A stretch of 64,000 nucleotides of DNA from Hyphomicrobiales bacterium (GCA_900470445.1 UCAU01000042.1:1-64000), one strand, 5' to 3'; numbered from the stretch's first letter, positions 31,960 to 38,657 are shown. The notes: a model not told the origin generated them from the letters alone. Translations and numbers: made by a program.

Positions 31960-32313
31960 CTATGCCCTCCCCACGATAGAGATGGAGCGGCTTTGGCCGG
32001 GCTTCATCTGGACGGCGCCGCGCGAAACCAGGTCATGCACAACACGATGCACACCGCTCTTGCTGGACAGGCCGACAGCCTTGGCGATTTCACGATATGC
32101 CGGGGTGTAGCCGTGCTTCGCTTGGAACTGATCGACGAAGGTCAGCACGTTCGATTGGATCGGTGTCAGCCCGAGGCGGGCTGGAACGGCAGTGCGGGCC
32201 TCTTCCATCAAAATGCGGGCGACGAATTCGCGGTCATCCTCGATGTGACGGAACTGGTCCATCAGGATTTCGGCGCGCTCATAGATTTCCGGTGGGATTT
32301 CGTTGGGGCTCAT
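31960..32313 (-). CDS. LexA-type DNA-binding domain protein (no protease domain)
   Basis: 117 residues. The C-terminal 65 residues are a LexA winged helix: LTPIQSNVLTFVDQFQAKHG, YTPAYREIAKAVGLSSKSGV, HRVVHDLVSRGAVQMKPGQS. There is no Ser-Lys self-cleavage domain, so it is not an SOS repressor itself. The first 45 residues are a charged helical segment. It overlaps the Cro-like gene by 4 bases and would be the second product of the rightward-equivalent lytic promoter. It may compete with host LexA or control early genes. Confidence 0.8.
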   Translation of the reverse strand: MSPNEIPPEIYERAEILMDQFRHIEDDREFVARILMEEARTAVPARLGLTPIQSNVLTFVDQFQAKHGYTPAYREIAKAVGLSSKSGVHRVVHDLVSRGAVQMKPGQSRSISIVGRA

Positions 32314-32540
32314 GCGACCTGTGCCTCCGGCTTGGGAGTGTAAAACCAGCCGATGTTGACCACTCCGCCCGAGGCTTTGATGATCCGGTCCATGACTGCC
32401 TTGCTCGGCACCCTGTCCTTCGACAGGTATCGGTACAGACTGGCCACTTCGATCTGCAGGTCAGCCGCGATGGACGACTTGCTGCGCCCCGCCCGCTCTT
32501 CCTGCTCGACCCAATCGGGGAATGAAATTTGCTGGTTCAT
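32310..32540 (-). CDS. Cro-like repressor
   Basis: 76 residues from the ATG at 32540 (MNQQISFPDWVEQEERAGRS). The helix-turn-helix is SKSSIAADLQIEVASLYRYL followed by KDRVPSKAVMDRIIKASGGV, typical of Cro-type proteins. There is no ribosome site, and the predicted -10 lies only 8-9 bases upstream, so the mRNA is probably leaderless. It faces the repressor gene across the operator cluster, the standard cro/cI arrangement. It is first in the minus-strand early operon. Confidence 0.82.
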   Translation of the reverse strand: MNQQISFPDWVEQEERAGRSKSSIAADLQIEVASLYRYLSKDRVPSKAVMDRIIKASGGVVNIGWFYTPKPEAQVA

Positions 32541-32548
32541 GGCTTTGC

Positions 32549-32576
32549 ACAATATCACCACATTGGTGATTGGCAA
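32549..32576 (-). promoter_or_regulatory. Predicted early promoter for the Cro operon
   Basis: On the minus strand TTGCCA (complement of 32571-32576) and TATTGT (complement of 32549-32554) are 16 bases apart, and the spacer is almost exactly filled by operator O1. Transcription would start 1-2 bases before the Cro ATG. Confidence 0.5.
32554..32570. promoter_or_regulatory. Operator O1 of the immunity region
   Basis: Perfect 17-base palindrome ATCACCA-CAT-TGGTGAT between the cro-like and repressor genes. Related sites are at 32585, 32603, 35206 and 35237. Confidence 0.7.
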
Positions 32577-32584
32577 GATAAATA

Positions 32585-32601
32585 ATCACCATTTTGGTCA
32601 A
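32585..32601. promoter_or_regulatory. Operator O2 of the immunity region
   Basis: ATCACCA-TTT-TGGTCAA, the same 7-3-7 arrangement with one imperfect half. Extended flank on the minus strand (TGACCAAAATGGTGATTATT) is shared with O4. Confidence 0.6.
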
Positions 32602-32602
32602 A

Positions 32603-32619
32603 GACGCCATTTTGGTGAA
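32603..32619. promoter_or_regulatory. Operator O3 of the immunity region
   Basis: GACGCCA-TTT-TGGTGAA, the weakest of the three sites, 16 bases before the repressor ATG. By analogy with lambda OR3 it could serve negative autoregulation. Confidence 0.5.
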
Positions 32620-32634
32620 ATGCGATAAATCCGC

Positions 32635-33420
32635 ATGGCCAAATTTCCCAACCATCTCCGAGACTTTCGCATTGCCGCCGGGCTCAGCCAGCCCGAGCTG
32701 GCGAAGGCTGCTGACACGAATGTTCAGAACGTTTCTCGAATTGAGCGCGGCGAACGGAAATTGGCGCAGGAGTGGGCTGACCTATTCGCCCCTCACCTCA
32801 AGACCACCGCCCGGGAATTGATGTTCCCAACGCCGGAGAAGCTGAATTCCCTAAGGGCTGGAAACGGCTCGGTGAGGGAGTTGGAGCGGGTACCGCTCGA
32901 TGAGGATTGGGCGCCGACGTCGGATACCGACGGCGAGGGCTACAACCGTGATAGCTACGAGCCTCGCATCCCCGGCGCGATCCCCGAACTGGATGCCAAG
33001 GCCGGCGCCGGCGAAGGCGCGGTTGGCGAGGTTATGGTGTTGCCGGTCGGCAGCGGGACCATCTCGGCGCACAAGATCGTGGACGAGTGGCGCATCCCGC
33101 CAAGCTATCTTCGCGAGGCGGTGAGCAACCCGGATCGGGCAATCGTGCTGGGCATTCAGGGAGACAGCATGATGCCGAACTATGCCCCAGGCGATAAGGT
33201 CATCATCGATCTGAGCGAGCATGAGCTACGGGCCGATGGCGTCTATCTGATCAGCGACGGCTATAGCGAGCCCCAGATCAAGCGCCTGCAGCGGGTGCTG
33301 TTTACCGTGCCGCCAAGATGCAAGATCATCAGCGATAATTCCAGCTATGCTGAGCAGGAAGTAGATATTGATGGTCTTAGGATCATGGGCAAAGTCGCCG
33401 CATACGTTGGCAGAAGGTAA
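32635..33420 (+). CDS. CI-like phage repressor, XRE helix-turn-helix with S24 peptidase domain
   Basis: 261 residues. N-terminal helix-turn-helix at LRDFRIAAGLSQPELAKAAD and TNVQNVSRIERGERKLAQEW (residues 8-47). The C-terminal S24/LexA-type self-cleavage domain has Ser178 in GIQGDSMMPNYAPGD and Lys216 in PQIKRLQR. A likely Ala-Gly cleavage point is in DAKAGAGEG (residues 120-128). It should maintain lysogeny and be inactivated by RecA after DNA damage. No ribosome site precedes the ATG, so the message may be leaderless. It faces the Cro-like gene across three operator-like sites. Confidence 0.93.
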   Translation: MAKFPNHLRDFRIAAGLSQPELAKAADTNVQNVSRIERGERKLAQEWADLFAPHLKTTARELMFPTPEKLNSLRAGNGSVRELERVPLDEDWAPTSDTDGEGYNRDSYEPRIPGAIPELDAKAGAGEGAVGEVMVLPVGSGTISAHKIVDEWRIPPSYLREAVSNPDRAIVLGIQGDSMMPNYAPGDKVIIDLSEHELRADGVYLISDGYSEPQIKRLQRVLFTVPPRCKIISDNSSYAEQEVDIDGLRIMGKVAAYVGRR

Positions 33421-33429
33421 TACCAGGCA

Positions 33430-33804
33430 GTGTTTTTAGAAGAATTGCCAGATCAGTGCCCTCCTGCGGATGCTGTAGATACTCACCTCAATAAGGTCTG
33501 GCGAGTTGTGCCAGCGCTCACCCCTGGACTTGAGGATTTCCACTCGCATGCCAAGAGAGGCAAGCCAAAGCCACCGCCGGTGAGTGATTGCCATTGGGCA
33601 TCTTGCTCTCTCTTCAATTCAAAAACGAAAGCGGCGTCGATCGCTTCAAAGCTACCGAAACCTAGGTTTTCTAGCCCGTATTTGGCAGAATTGCAGATTG
33701 CTCAAGGATCAGGTAAAAGCCTCTCCAAGCATGAGCACATCCATTTCTGGATGTATGCGGAGTTCGATCCGGTGGCTGCCATCATTCAGACGACTCCGGT
33801 TTGA
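33430..33804 (+). CDS. Immunity-region cassette gene A, unknown function
   Basis: 124 residues from a GTG 9 bases after the repressor stop, probably on the repressor transcript. Soluble and not low-complexity, with Pro- and Cys/His-containing stretches (AKRGKPKPPPVSDCHWASCS, KHEHIHFWMYAEFDPVAAII). The stop is 1 base from the next start, so the two are coupled. No family recognised. The base composition of this pair is visibly less GC-rich than the rest of the prophage, suggesting separate acquisition. By position it corresponds to lambda rexA. Confidence 0.6.
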   Translation: MFLEELPDQCPPADAVDTHLNKVWRVVPALTPGLEDFHSHAKRGKPKPPPVSDCHWASCSLFNSKTKAASIASKLPKPRFSSPYLAELQIAQGSGKSLSKHEHIHFWMYAEFDPVAAIIQTTPV

Positions 33805-33805
33805 A

Positions 33806-34822
33806 ATGGCCCACAACCGGAAACGAGCAACCTACCTAGAGACCCTGATCTACCTGGATGAGCCGCAAGTGCTGGCTCTCAAGGTTGGTCAAAGTGTGCA
33901 TGTAGTTGCCGTGGCAGTACCGTCACCAAATCCCAACGAATCCAAGTTTCTGGCAACGACGGTTCGGGCCAGCCACTGGGAAGCCTACCTAGATGGCACC
34001 GTCGACCTCCGGTACCTTTTTGTGTACCCGCGGGGCCGGCTACTCTTCTATTTTGACCTGATGAAGATGAAAGACAATCGGGTCATGATGGAGCCCTTCG
34101 TCGGTCAAGTGCCTGACGACCACCTGCCTTTGCCACGCTTGTTTTCAAGCGATCACACCACTGAATTTTCGGTCAGCGCGCGGGCATCCGATCAGGAAAC
34201 CCTATTGATCGACGGCGAGTGGGAGATGCCGGAATTTGGCCAGTTCTATCAAAAGTACTCTGACGTATACGCATTCTTTGCGTCGACCAAGAATTGGGCT
34301 GACCCGAACAGACCTGCCGACTTAAAAGCCCGTGTTGCGCAAGCATTTCGTACGAAACCCTTCCAGGGCGGCTTCAGTTACGTCCATTTTTTCCATGGTC
34401 TGAACGACAACCTGCCAAGAGACGAGCGAACGAGCCTCGACAGCATTCAGTATGCGTCGCCGGGCACCGTGAACATCACTGGAGACGCCACACTGTTCGA
34501 TGAAGTCGAGCGGTTGGTGACGACCTACTTGGAGCTGAGATACGAGATCAGGGAGGTGTACTCGACCCTCCACGCTTATCTCACCAAGTCTGGACTGCAT
34601 GCGATGTCGGGTCACAACTTTCTGACCACTGACCCGCGTGCGAGTTACCTTCTCCAGGCCTCCGAAGCCCTCTGCGCCCAGCACAAGATCAACGATTTCC
34701 AAACGATCGCGAGCCTGGCACAGCACAATGGTTTAGTCGTTGCAAAAATCGTGCTGGCTTTGTCGCGACGGATTGAGGAAGCCGCCAAGTTTTTTGCACA
34801 GGGCCGGATGGGTTTTGATTAA
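33806..34822 (+). CDS. Immunity-region cassette gene B, unknown function
   Basis: 338 residues from the ATG at 33806 (MAHNRKRATYLETLIYLDEP); the frame is open further up, but that translation is the shadow of the preceding gene. The N-terminal half (about residues 8-130) is a beta-rich domain with LEVL/IDLR-type strands (DGTVDLRYLFVYPRGRLLFY). The C-terminal half is helical (DEVERLVTTYLELRYEIREV, HKINDFQTIASLAQHNGLVV). No membrane segment, no nuclease or ATPase motif. From memory it faintly resembles DUF6575-type proteins; this is unverified. It ends overlapping the convergent gene by 4 bases. Candidate superinfection-exclusion or defence effector. Confidence 0.65.
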   Translation: MAHNRKRATYLETLIYLDEPQVLALKVGQSVHVVAVAVPSPNPNESKFLATTVRASHWEAYLDGTVDLRYLFVYPRGRLLFYFDLMKMKDNRVMMEPFVGQVPDDHLPLPRLFSSDHTTEFSVSARASDQETLLIDGEWEMPEFGQFYQKYSDVYAFFASTKNWADPNRPADLKARVAQAFRTKPFQGGFSYVHFFHGLNDNLPRDERTSLDSIQYASPGTVNITGDATLFDEVERLVTTYLELRYEIREVYSTLHAYLTKSGLHAMSGHNFLTTDPRASYLLQASEALCAQHKINDFQTIASLAQHNGLVVAKIVLALSRRIEEAAKFFAQGRMGFD

Positions 34823-35121
34823 TTCACCGCCGCCCCTAATGCCTCATAAGCCTGCAACGTCCTGACCAGGTCCGGGATGACCTTCGGATCCAGTGGCTTA
34901 CACATATAGACCTGGTCATCCACCTCGGAATCCCCGAGTACTCCCATCACCGGGATAATGCCGAACTCGTCTTCCTGGGCGAGCCCGCGGACTGGGCACA
35001 CTTCAAACCGATAGTGCGGGTATTCCCGCCGCATGGCGTCGAGCAATAGCTGCCGCTCCGCCTCCCCCGCCATGATCAGCCGATCGGGAAAGACCACCAC
35101 AAACTGCGATACCTCACGCAT
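34819..35121 (-). CDS. Hypothetical protein, 100 aa
   Basis: MREVSQFVVVFPDRLIMAGE start. Compact alpha/beta protein with a flavodoxin-like alternation of strands and helices (FVVVFPDRLIM, YRFEVCPVRGLAQEDEFGII, VDDQVYMCKPLDPKVIPDLV). No catalytic motif recognised. It converges with the cassette gene B and its own promoter would lie by operator O4, so it is probably under the same repressor. Confidence 0.6.
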   Translation of the reverse strand: MREVSQFVVVFPDRLIMAGEAERQLLLDAMRREYPHYRFEVCPVRGLAQEDEFGIIPVMGVLGDSEVDDQVYMCKPLDPKVIPDLVRTLQAYEALGAAVN

Positions 35122-35205
35122 GTTTTGTTCCCTTTATGTTCTAATATCCCATTAACGACTCAGATGGCGGCCGGAGTCGAGTCGGTTTTGTCGCTCTCAG
35201 CAATA

Positions 35206-35222
35206 ATCACCAATTTGGTCAT
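35206..35222. promoter_or_regulatory. Operator O4 (second immunity operator cluster)
   Basis: ATCACCA-ATT-TGGTCAT, the same 7-3-7 palindrome as in the cro/repressor gap. Its minus-strand flank matches that of O2. It lies upstream of the minus-strand 100-residue gene. Confidence 0.6.
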
Positions 35223-35230
35223 TTCATATC

Positions 35231-35259
35231 TTTACATTCACCAGATTGGTGATATCGTC
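35231..35259 (+). promoter_or_regulatory. Predicted early promoter for the plus-strand operon
   Basis: TTTACA at 35231-35236 and ATATCG at 35254-35259 are separated by 17 bases that are exactly operator O5; a TG just before the -10 would make it an extended -10. It would drive the genes from 35304 to the integrase. Confidence 0.5.
35237..35253. promoter_or_regulatory. Operator O5 (second immunity operator cluster)
   Basis: TTCACCA-GAT-TGGTGAT, a 7-3-7 palindrome matching O1-O4 and filling the spacer of the predicted early promoter. Confidence 0.65.
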
Positions 35260-35303
35260 AGTCCATCAGATCAGCGAGGCGGTCGCCTCTATGGAGATGG
35301 AAA

Positions 35304-35486
35304 ATGCCTGCTTACCCCAAGTCGTTTGTCGTCACGGCCCCGAACGGTGATCAGTACGAAGCCACAAAGACAGGGCCGAGCGAGGCTTGGCATATCGGGC
35401 ACCCGGAGGGCGATGTTCGCATCCATGGGAGCGCCAGCGAAGTGCGGGCGAAGATCAAGAAGCTGATCGCTGCCAAGTCGGCCTGA
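35304..35486 (+). CDS. Small hypothetical protein, first gene of plus-strand early operon
   Basis: 60 residues, MPAYPKSFVVTAPNGDQYEA, with GGAG upstream (ATGGAGATGGAAAATG). A beta-rich start is followed by a basic helix (ASEVRAKIKKLIAAKSA). No family recognised. Directly downstream of operator O5, in the slot that lambda uses for N, but it shows no Arg-rich antiterminator N-terminus. Confidence 0.6.
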   Translation: MPAYPKSFVVTAPNGDQYEATKTGPSEAWHIGHPEGDVRIHGSASEVRAKIKKLIAAKSA

Positions 35487-35488
35487 TC

Positions 35489-35836
35489 ATGATCGACCAC
35501 CACGAACAGCACTGCCGCCAGATCCTCATTGATGAGCTGGAAGCGGTATCACCAAGCTTGGCGACATGGGCATGGGCAGAGTTTGACGCTGGTGTGTCTG
35601 CCGCTTCGATACGCCGGATGCTGTTCGACGCTAGTGCCGATGCCACCCGGCTGCAGTCTACCGCTGCTGATCTCGTCGCTGCCGTCCAGTTCGATGACAC
35701 CGGCGCGATGATCGCCGGCCAGCTGCGCGGCGGCAATGGCGGTCTGCTCTCTCGCGAGACCCTGCATAAGGCCGGGCTCGTTCAACTCACCCTCAACGAT
35801 ATCAAGAAGCTGCCGCCCGCCGGCAAGGAAGGCTGA
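35489..35836 (+). CDS. Hypothetical protein, 115 aa
   Basis: From the ATG at 35489 (MIDHHEQHCRQILIDELEAV), 2 bases after the previous stop; the open frame further up overlaps the previous gene. Helical, acidic, with ASIRRMLFDASADATRLQST and a C-terminal QLTLNDIKKLPPAGKEG. No family recognised. Part of the tightly packed early operon. Confidence 0.6.
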   Translation: MIDHHEQHCRQILIDELEAVSPSLATWAWAEFDAGVSAASIRRMLFDASADATRLQSTAADLVAAVQFDDTGAMIAGQLRGGNGGLLSRETLHKAGLVQLTLNDIKKLPPAGKEG

Positions 35837-35839
35837 GCC

Positions 35840-36169
35840 ATGTCACGTCGAGTAGGTTTCAAGACCATCAGCCACGGCTGGAAGGACCCGTTTTACCGGA
35901 AGCCGCCGAAGCCGATGGCGATCGCCAGGACGCCTGAGCAGATCGCTGAGGCCGAAGAGAAGCGCAAGGACATGATGCGGGGTTTCGGCCGGCAGCTTGG
36001 TGTTGCGGAAGCTGATCTGGATATTTTCGCCAGCGGCGATGGCGCCTATCGCGATCTTATGGATGAGCGGGAAGCACAGGCTCGTGCCCTCACCAAGATT
36101 GCTGACCGCGAAGCCCGTGTTGCTGTCGAAGGCGATACCGATCTGAACCACGATAATGTGGAGGGCTGA
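35840..36169 (+). CDS. Hypothetical protein, 109 aa
   Basis: MSRRVGFKTISHGWKDPFYR start, 3 bases after the preceding stop. The N-terminus is basic and aromatic, the middle strongly helical (TPEQIAEAEEKRKDMMRGFG) and the C-terminus acidic. No family recognised. Confidence 0.6.
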   Translation: MSRRVGFKTISHGWKDPFYRKPPKPMAIARTPEQIAEAEEKRKDMMRGFGRQLGVAEADLDIFASGDGAYRDLMDEREAQARALTKIADREARVAVEGDTDLNHDNVEG

Positions 36170-36170
36170 G

Positions 36171-36314
36171 ATGGCAGAGACGAAGAAGCGGGAGCCCCGG
36201 CAGCAATCGATCACTATGCGCCTGAACAAGGACGGCACAATGACCATCCGGGCCTACGGCGGCCTCGATCTGCGCAAGATCCTGAACCTGGACAAACAGG
36301 AGCAGCAGAAGTGA
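36171..36314 (+). CDS. Very small basic protein, 47 aa
   Basis: MAETKKREPRQQSITMRLNK followed by DGTMTIRAYGGLDLRKILNL. Starts one base after the previous stop (TGAGATG) with GGAG upstream. Basic N-terminus and a short beta-alpha core; similar tiny proteins recur in rhizobial phages. No function known. Confidence 0.55.
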   Translation: MAETKKREPRQQSITMRLNKDGTMTIRAYGGLDLRKILNLDKQEQQK

Positions 36315-36415
36315 CCCCCGCCCTCAACACTACCCTCTACATTACCTGGTTCGCGCTGATGATAGTTGGGGCCTGGTGGGTGCGTTTCGACAGCCCAATC
36401 TGGAGTGCCCTCTGA
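36311..36415 (+). CDS. Tiny membrane peptide, 34 aa
   Basis: Starts at a GTG overlapping the previous TGA (GTGA) and ends in a TGATG junction with the next gene. One hydrophobic helix LYITWFALMIVGAWWVRF. The coupling on both sides is the only strong evidence for expression. Confidence 0.4.
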   Translation: MTPALNTTLYITWFALMIVGAWWVRFDSPIWSAL

Positions 36416-36654
36416 TGGTCAAGATGATCAAGCCTGACGCGATCAACTTCCGCGCCACTGTCACCGAAGAAGAAATCAAGCAGCGGCTTGCTGACGAGGT
36501 ATTGGAGGCTGTCGGCGGGATGGGCGAGAACGGAAAGCCCCTGCCCGGCGTCACGGCCAAGGTACATCGCGGAAGCGGGCGCGCCGGCGGCTACACCATC
36601 GACGTCACGGGCCCAATGCCTGTCCGCCTGTCTCTCCCGAGGTCGGGCGAATGA
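36415..36654 (+). CDS. Hypothetical protein, 79 aa
   Basis: From the ATG at 36415 (MVKMIKPDAINFRATVTEEE), overlapping the previous stop. It has a helix pair (EEIKQRLADEVLEAVGGMGE) and C-terminal strands with Gly-rich loops (HRGSGRAGGYTIDVTGPMPV). No family recognised; the fold looks compact and soluble. Confidence 0.6.
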   Translation: MVKMIKPDAINFRATVTEEEIKQRLADEVLEAVGGMGENGKPLPGVTAKVHRGSGRAGGYTIDVTGPMPVRLSLPRSGE

Positions 36655-36788
36655 CCTCCCTCCTCACCACCAAATACACCTGTGATCACCACGGCAAATG
36701 GATGGAGATCCCCGTCATCCTCACTCGATCTGGAAATGGATGGATTGAACGGGAGCCTCCTAAGGCTGAGCCGAGGAAGGTGGCGTGA
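36651..36788 (+). CDS. Very small protein, 45 aa
   Basis: MTSLLTTKYTCDHHGKWMEI start with ATGA overlap to the previous gene. One Cys and two adjacent His (CDHH) could bind metal; the tail is Pro/Lys-rich. No family recognised. Confidence 0.5.
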   Translation: MTSLLTTKYTCDHHGKWMEIPVILTRSGNGWIEREPPKAEPRKVA

Positions 36789-36805
36789 TGCTTAGGATTG
36801 CCATG

Positions 36806-37501
36806 CTAGGTGACAGCCCAGTCGGCGTACTCAAAATCCGCTATGTCCAGCTTGAGGCTTTCCTTCATTCGTCTCGTAGTCGTTTCTCTGTCTCTGGGTT
36901 TGTGCACAAAGCTTCCGTCATCGGCCACCAAGCGCTTTATCAAGCTCAAGTATTCAGACGCCAACCAAGCGTTTCCGAGTGCTTTATTTCGGGCATCTTG
37001 TCCGGCCTGGTTTGCCGGCCTCGACCGTCGAATGTTGCTTTCGATCTCGGTGTTGATGCGCACGAGCCAGTTCGCCAACGGCCCCGCCTCGGAAACGAGA
37101 TCGAGGACAAAACTCTCGAACGACCGCACAGAAGCCAAAACCTCATCAACTTCGCGCTGATTGATCTGCCTTATCAGACGTCTGTACCCGACAGCAGCTC
37201 GAGAGATAGCCGCTTCAAGCTTGTATTTTTTTGCCCGCAAAGCATCCAATTCGGCGCTGTGGCGCTGATAAATAGCGGCAATGAGAACAAAGCCCCCGGC
37301 CCCCAAAGCAAGGGCTCCACCAAGCAGGGTTTGGTACTCCTTCACCCAACCAAACGTAACGAAGTCCGCCCACCAACGGATCAAACCATCCAGCCAGAAG
37401 ATCTCCCAATCTGTTCGGATGTGCCATTCCACAATGAAGGATACGAGCACGAACGCTACCGCCAGCCCGGCGTAGCCGAGCCAATTCTTCCAAGTCCACA
37501 T
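36806..37501 (-). CDS. Membrane protein with coiled-coil cytoplasmic domain, unknown function
   Basis: 231 residues from the ATG at 37501 (MWTWKNWLGYAGLAVAFVLV), with a GGGGG ribosome site; the upstream frame overlaps another gene. Transmembrane helices lie near residues 7-25 and 60-80 (TLLGGALALGAGGFVLIAAI). A long charged coiled coil follows from about residue 80 (RHSAELDALRAKKYKLEAAI) and a helical C-terminus. It is transcribed against the surrounding early operon, so it is probably expressed in the lysogen. Architecture fits superinfection-exclusion or membrane-sensor proteins, without a recognised family. Confidence 0.65.
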   Translation of the reverse strand: MWTWKNWLGYAGLAVAFVLVSFIVEWHIRTDWEIFWLDGLIRWWADFVTFGWVKEYQTLLGGALALGAGGFVLIAAIYQRHSAELDALRAKKYKLEAAISRAAVGYRRLIRQINQREVDEVLASVRSFESFVLDLVSEAGPLANWLVRINTEIESNIRRSRPANQAGQDARNKALGNAWLASEYLSLIKRLVADDGSFVHKPRDRETTTRRMKESLKLDIADFEYADWAVT

Positions 37502-37560
37502 AGTGATGCCCCCAATTGCGGAAACGAAGCCTATGAGGGCGATTCCGTCAAGGAGCACGC

Positions 37561-37938
37561 ATGATGGCCAGGTGCAACGAGCATGGCGTCTACGAGGCCG
37601 ATGAAATCCTTGAGCTGCCACGGGCAGTGAAAGGGTGGCGAGGGGCTCCACTTGCGGAGATCCGCTTGGCCGATCTGGGCGCTCACTGGATCTGGGCGAC
37701 CAGCTACCAGATGCACTCAGGCGATTGGGCGGGCGCTGCCTCGCCGCTATCTGACCATGAGGTGTGGGCCAACCACCGCGCCGCCGGCCGCGAAGCGGCC
37801 ATCCGTAAAGCTAGCGAATACCTTGGCGGATGTCTGTCTAGCCGCGCAGCCGAAGGCGACCGGGATGCCCGTGCCGTCATGGACTGGCTCGATACCCTTA
37901 TTCCCGATCAACTTGATCTGTTCGGAGCAGCAGCATGA
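37561..37938 (+). CDS. Hypothetical protein, 125 aa
   Basis: MMARCNEHGVYEADEILELP start (the second ATG at 37564 is equally possible). Mixed alpha/beta with WRGAPLAEIRLADLGAHWIW and a C-terminal acidic helix MDWLDTLIPDQLDLFGAAA. No family recognised. Coupled to the next gene by a 4-base overlap. Confidence 0.6.
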   Translation: MMARCNEHGVYEADEILELPRAVKGWRGAPLAEIRLADLGAHWIWATSYQMHSGDWAGAASPLSDHEVWANHRAAGREAAIRKASEYLGGCLSSRAAEGDRDARAVMDWLDTLIPDQLDLFGAAA

Positions 37939-38156
37939 ACGCCTCTGACAAACACAACACCCTGGTCACCGAAGTCGTGAAACAACTCGGCAGCGGCACG
38001 CACTCTGTGCCCGAGCTGATGGTAGTGATCGAAAGCATCATTTTGTCGGCTTTGCTGCTGTTGGTACGGCTCTACGGTCAGAAGCCGAAGGATGCCTCCA
38101 TCTATCTTGAGGCAGCGCTGCAGCGCGCCACCGAACGCTTTGCGGAGAAACTCTGA
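37935..38156 (+). CDS. Small helical protein, 73 aa
   Basis: MNASDKHNTLVTEVVKQLGS start, ATGA overlap with the preceding gene and one-base overlap with the next (TGATG). One hydrophobic helix LMVVIESIILSALLLLVRLY is followed by a basic amphipathic helix. It may be membrane associated. No family recognised. Confidence 0.6.
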   Translation: MNASDKHNTLVTEVVKQLGSGTHSVPELMVVIESIILSALLLLVRLYGQKPKDASIYLEAALQRATERFAEKL

Positions 38157-38374
38157 TGGCCCGCAAGCTCACCATCCAAGAGCGCCAGCTATTAGCCCTC
38201 ATCTCCTCCGCTGGAGGGTCTGTGTGCCCTGGTGTTGATGCCTCTATTCCAAAGCAAGCTCATGTGTCGCTTCGAAGAATGGAGCGGGCCGGGCTGCTGA
38301 GGATTGAGGAGACTGATGATGGCGCTCGCTTCCATTTGACGGATGGTGGCAGAGCGGAGGTCGATCATGGCTGA
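38156..38374 (+). CDS. Small winged-helix-like protein
   Basis: 72 residues. KLTIQERQLLALISSAGGSV, then KQAHVSLRRMERAGLLRIEE and a beta wing (DDGARFHLTDGGRAEV) give a winged helix-turn-helix pattern of the MarR-like kind. Probably a DNA-binding regulator of the early region. Its stop overlaps the next gene by 8 bases. Confidence 0.6.
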   Translation: MARKLTIQERQLLALISSAGGSVCPGVDASIPKQAHVSLRRMERAGLLRIEETDDGARFHLTDGGRAEVDHG

Positions 38375-38657
38375 AGATCCCGACCAAGAGTTCTTGGACC
38401 GCTTCTATTTCGACAAAGGGCCATGCTGCGCTGGCTGCGATTGGTGGCGCCACCTCAACGCCCTGATAGGCGAATGTGTTCGTCATGCACCACGCCCCGA
38501 ACCCGAGGTTCGCTCTTGCATTTGGTTTGAGGGCTCGAACTCTGCCGGCGGCCATCCGGTGACGAAGCGCGAATATCACTGCGGCGACTTCAAGGATGAC
38601 TTCGACTGGTCAACCTTGCCGCTTCCGTATCGGAAACGGGTAGGAGCACCTATCTGA
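38367..38657 (+). CDS. Cys-rich small protein, putative metal binding
   Basis: 96 residues from the ATG at 38367 (MAEDPDQEFLDRFYFDKGPC), which overlaps the previous stop region. The Cys positions GPCCAGCDWW, GECVRHAPRP, RSCIWFEG and YHCGDFKDD resemble small phage zinc or iron-sulfur proteins. It immediately precedes an HNH gene; whether they act together is unknown. Confidence 0.6.
   Translation: MAEDPDQEFLDRFYFDKGPCCAGCDWWRHLNALIGECVRHAPRPEPEVRSCIWFEGSNSAGGHPVTKREYHCGDFKDDFDWSTLPLPYRKRVGAPI

Noticed and set aside
33584-33805. N-terminal extension of the second immunity-cassette gene upstream of 33806
   Set aside because: The extension is read through the first cassette gene in another frame and is Arg/Ser-rich without a ribosome site; the ATG at 33806 directly after the previous stop is the natural start.
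36785-37564. Plus-strand 259-codon frame opposite the membrane coiled-coil gene
   Set aside because: Low-quality translation without coupling to the next gene, while the minus-strand product has clear transmembrane and coiled-coil features.
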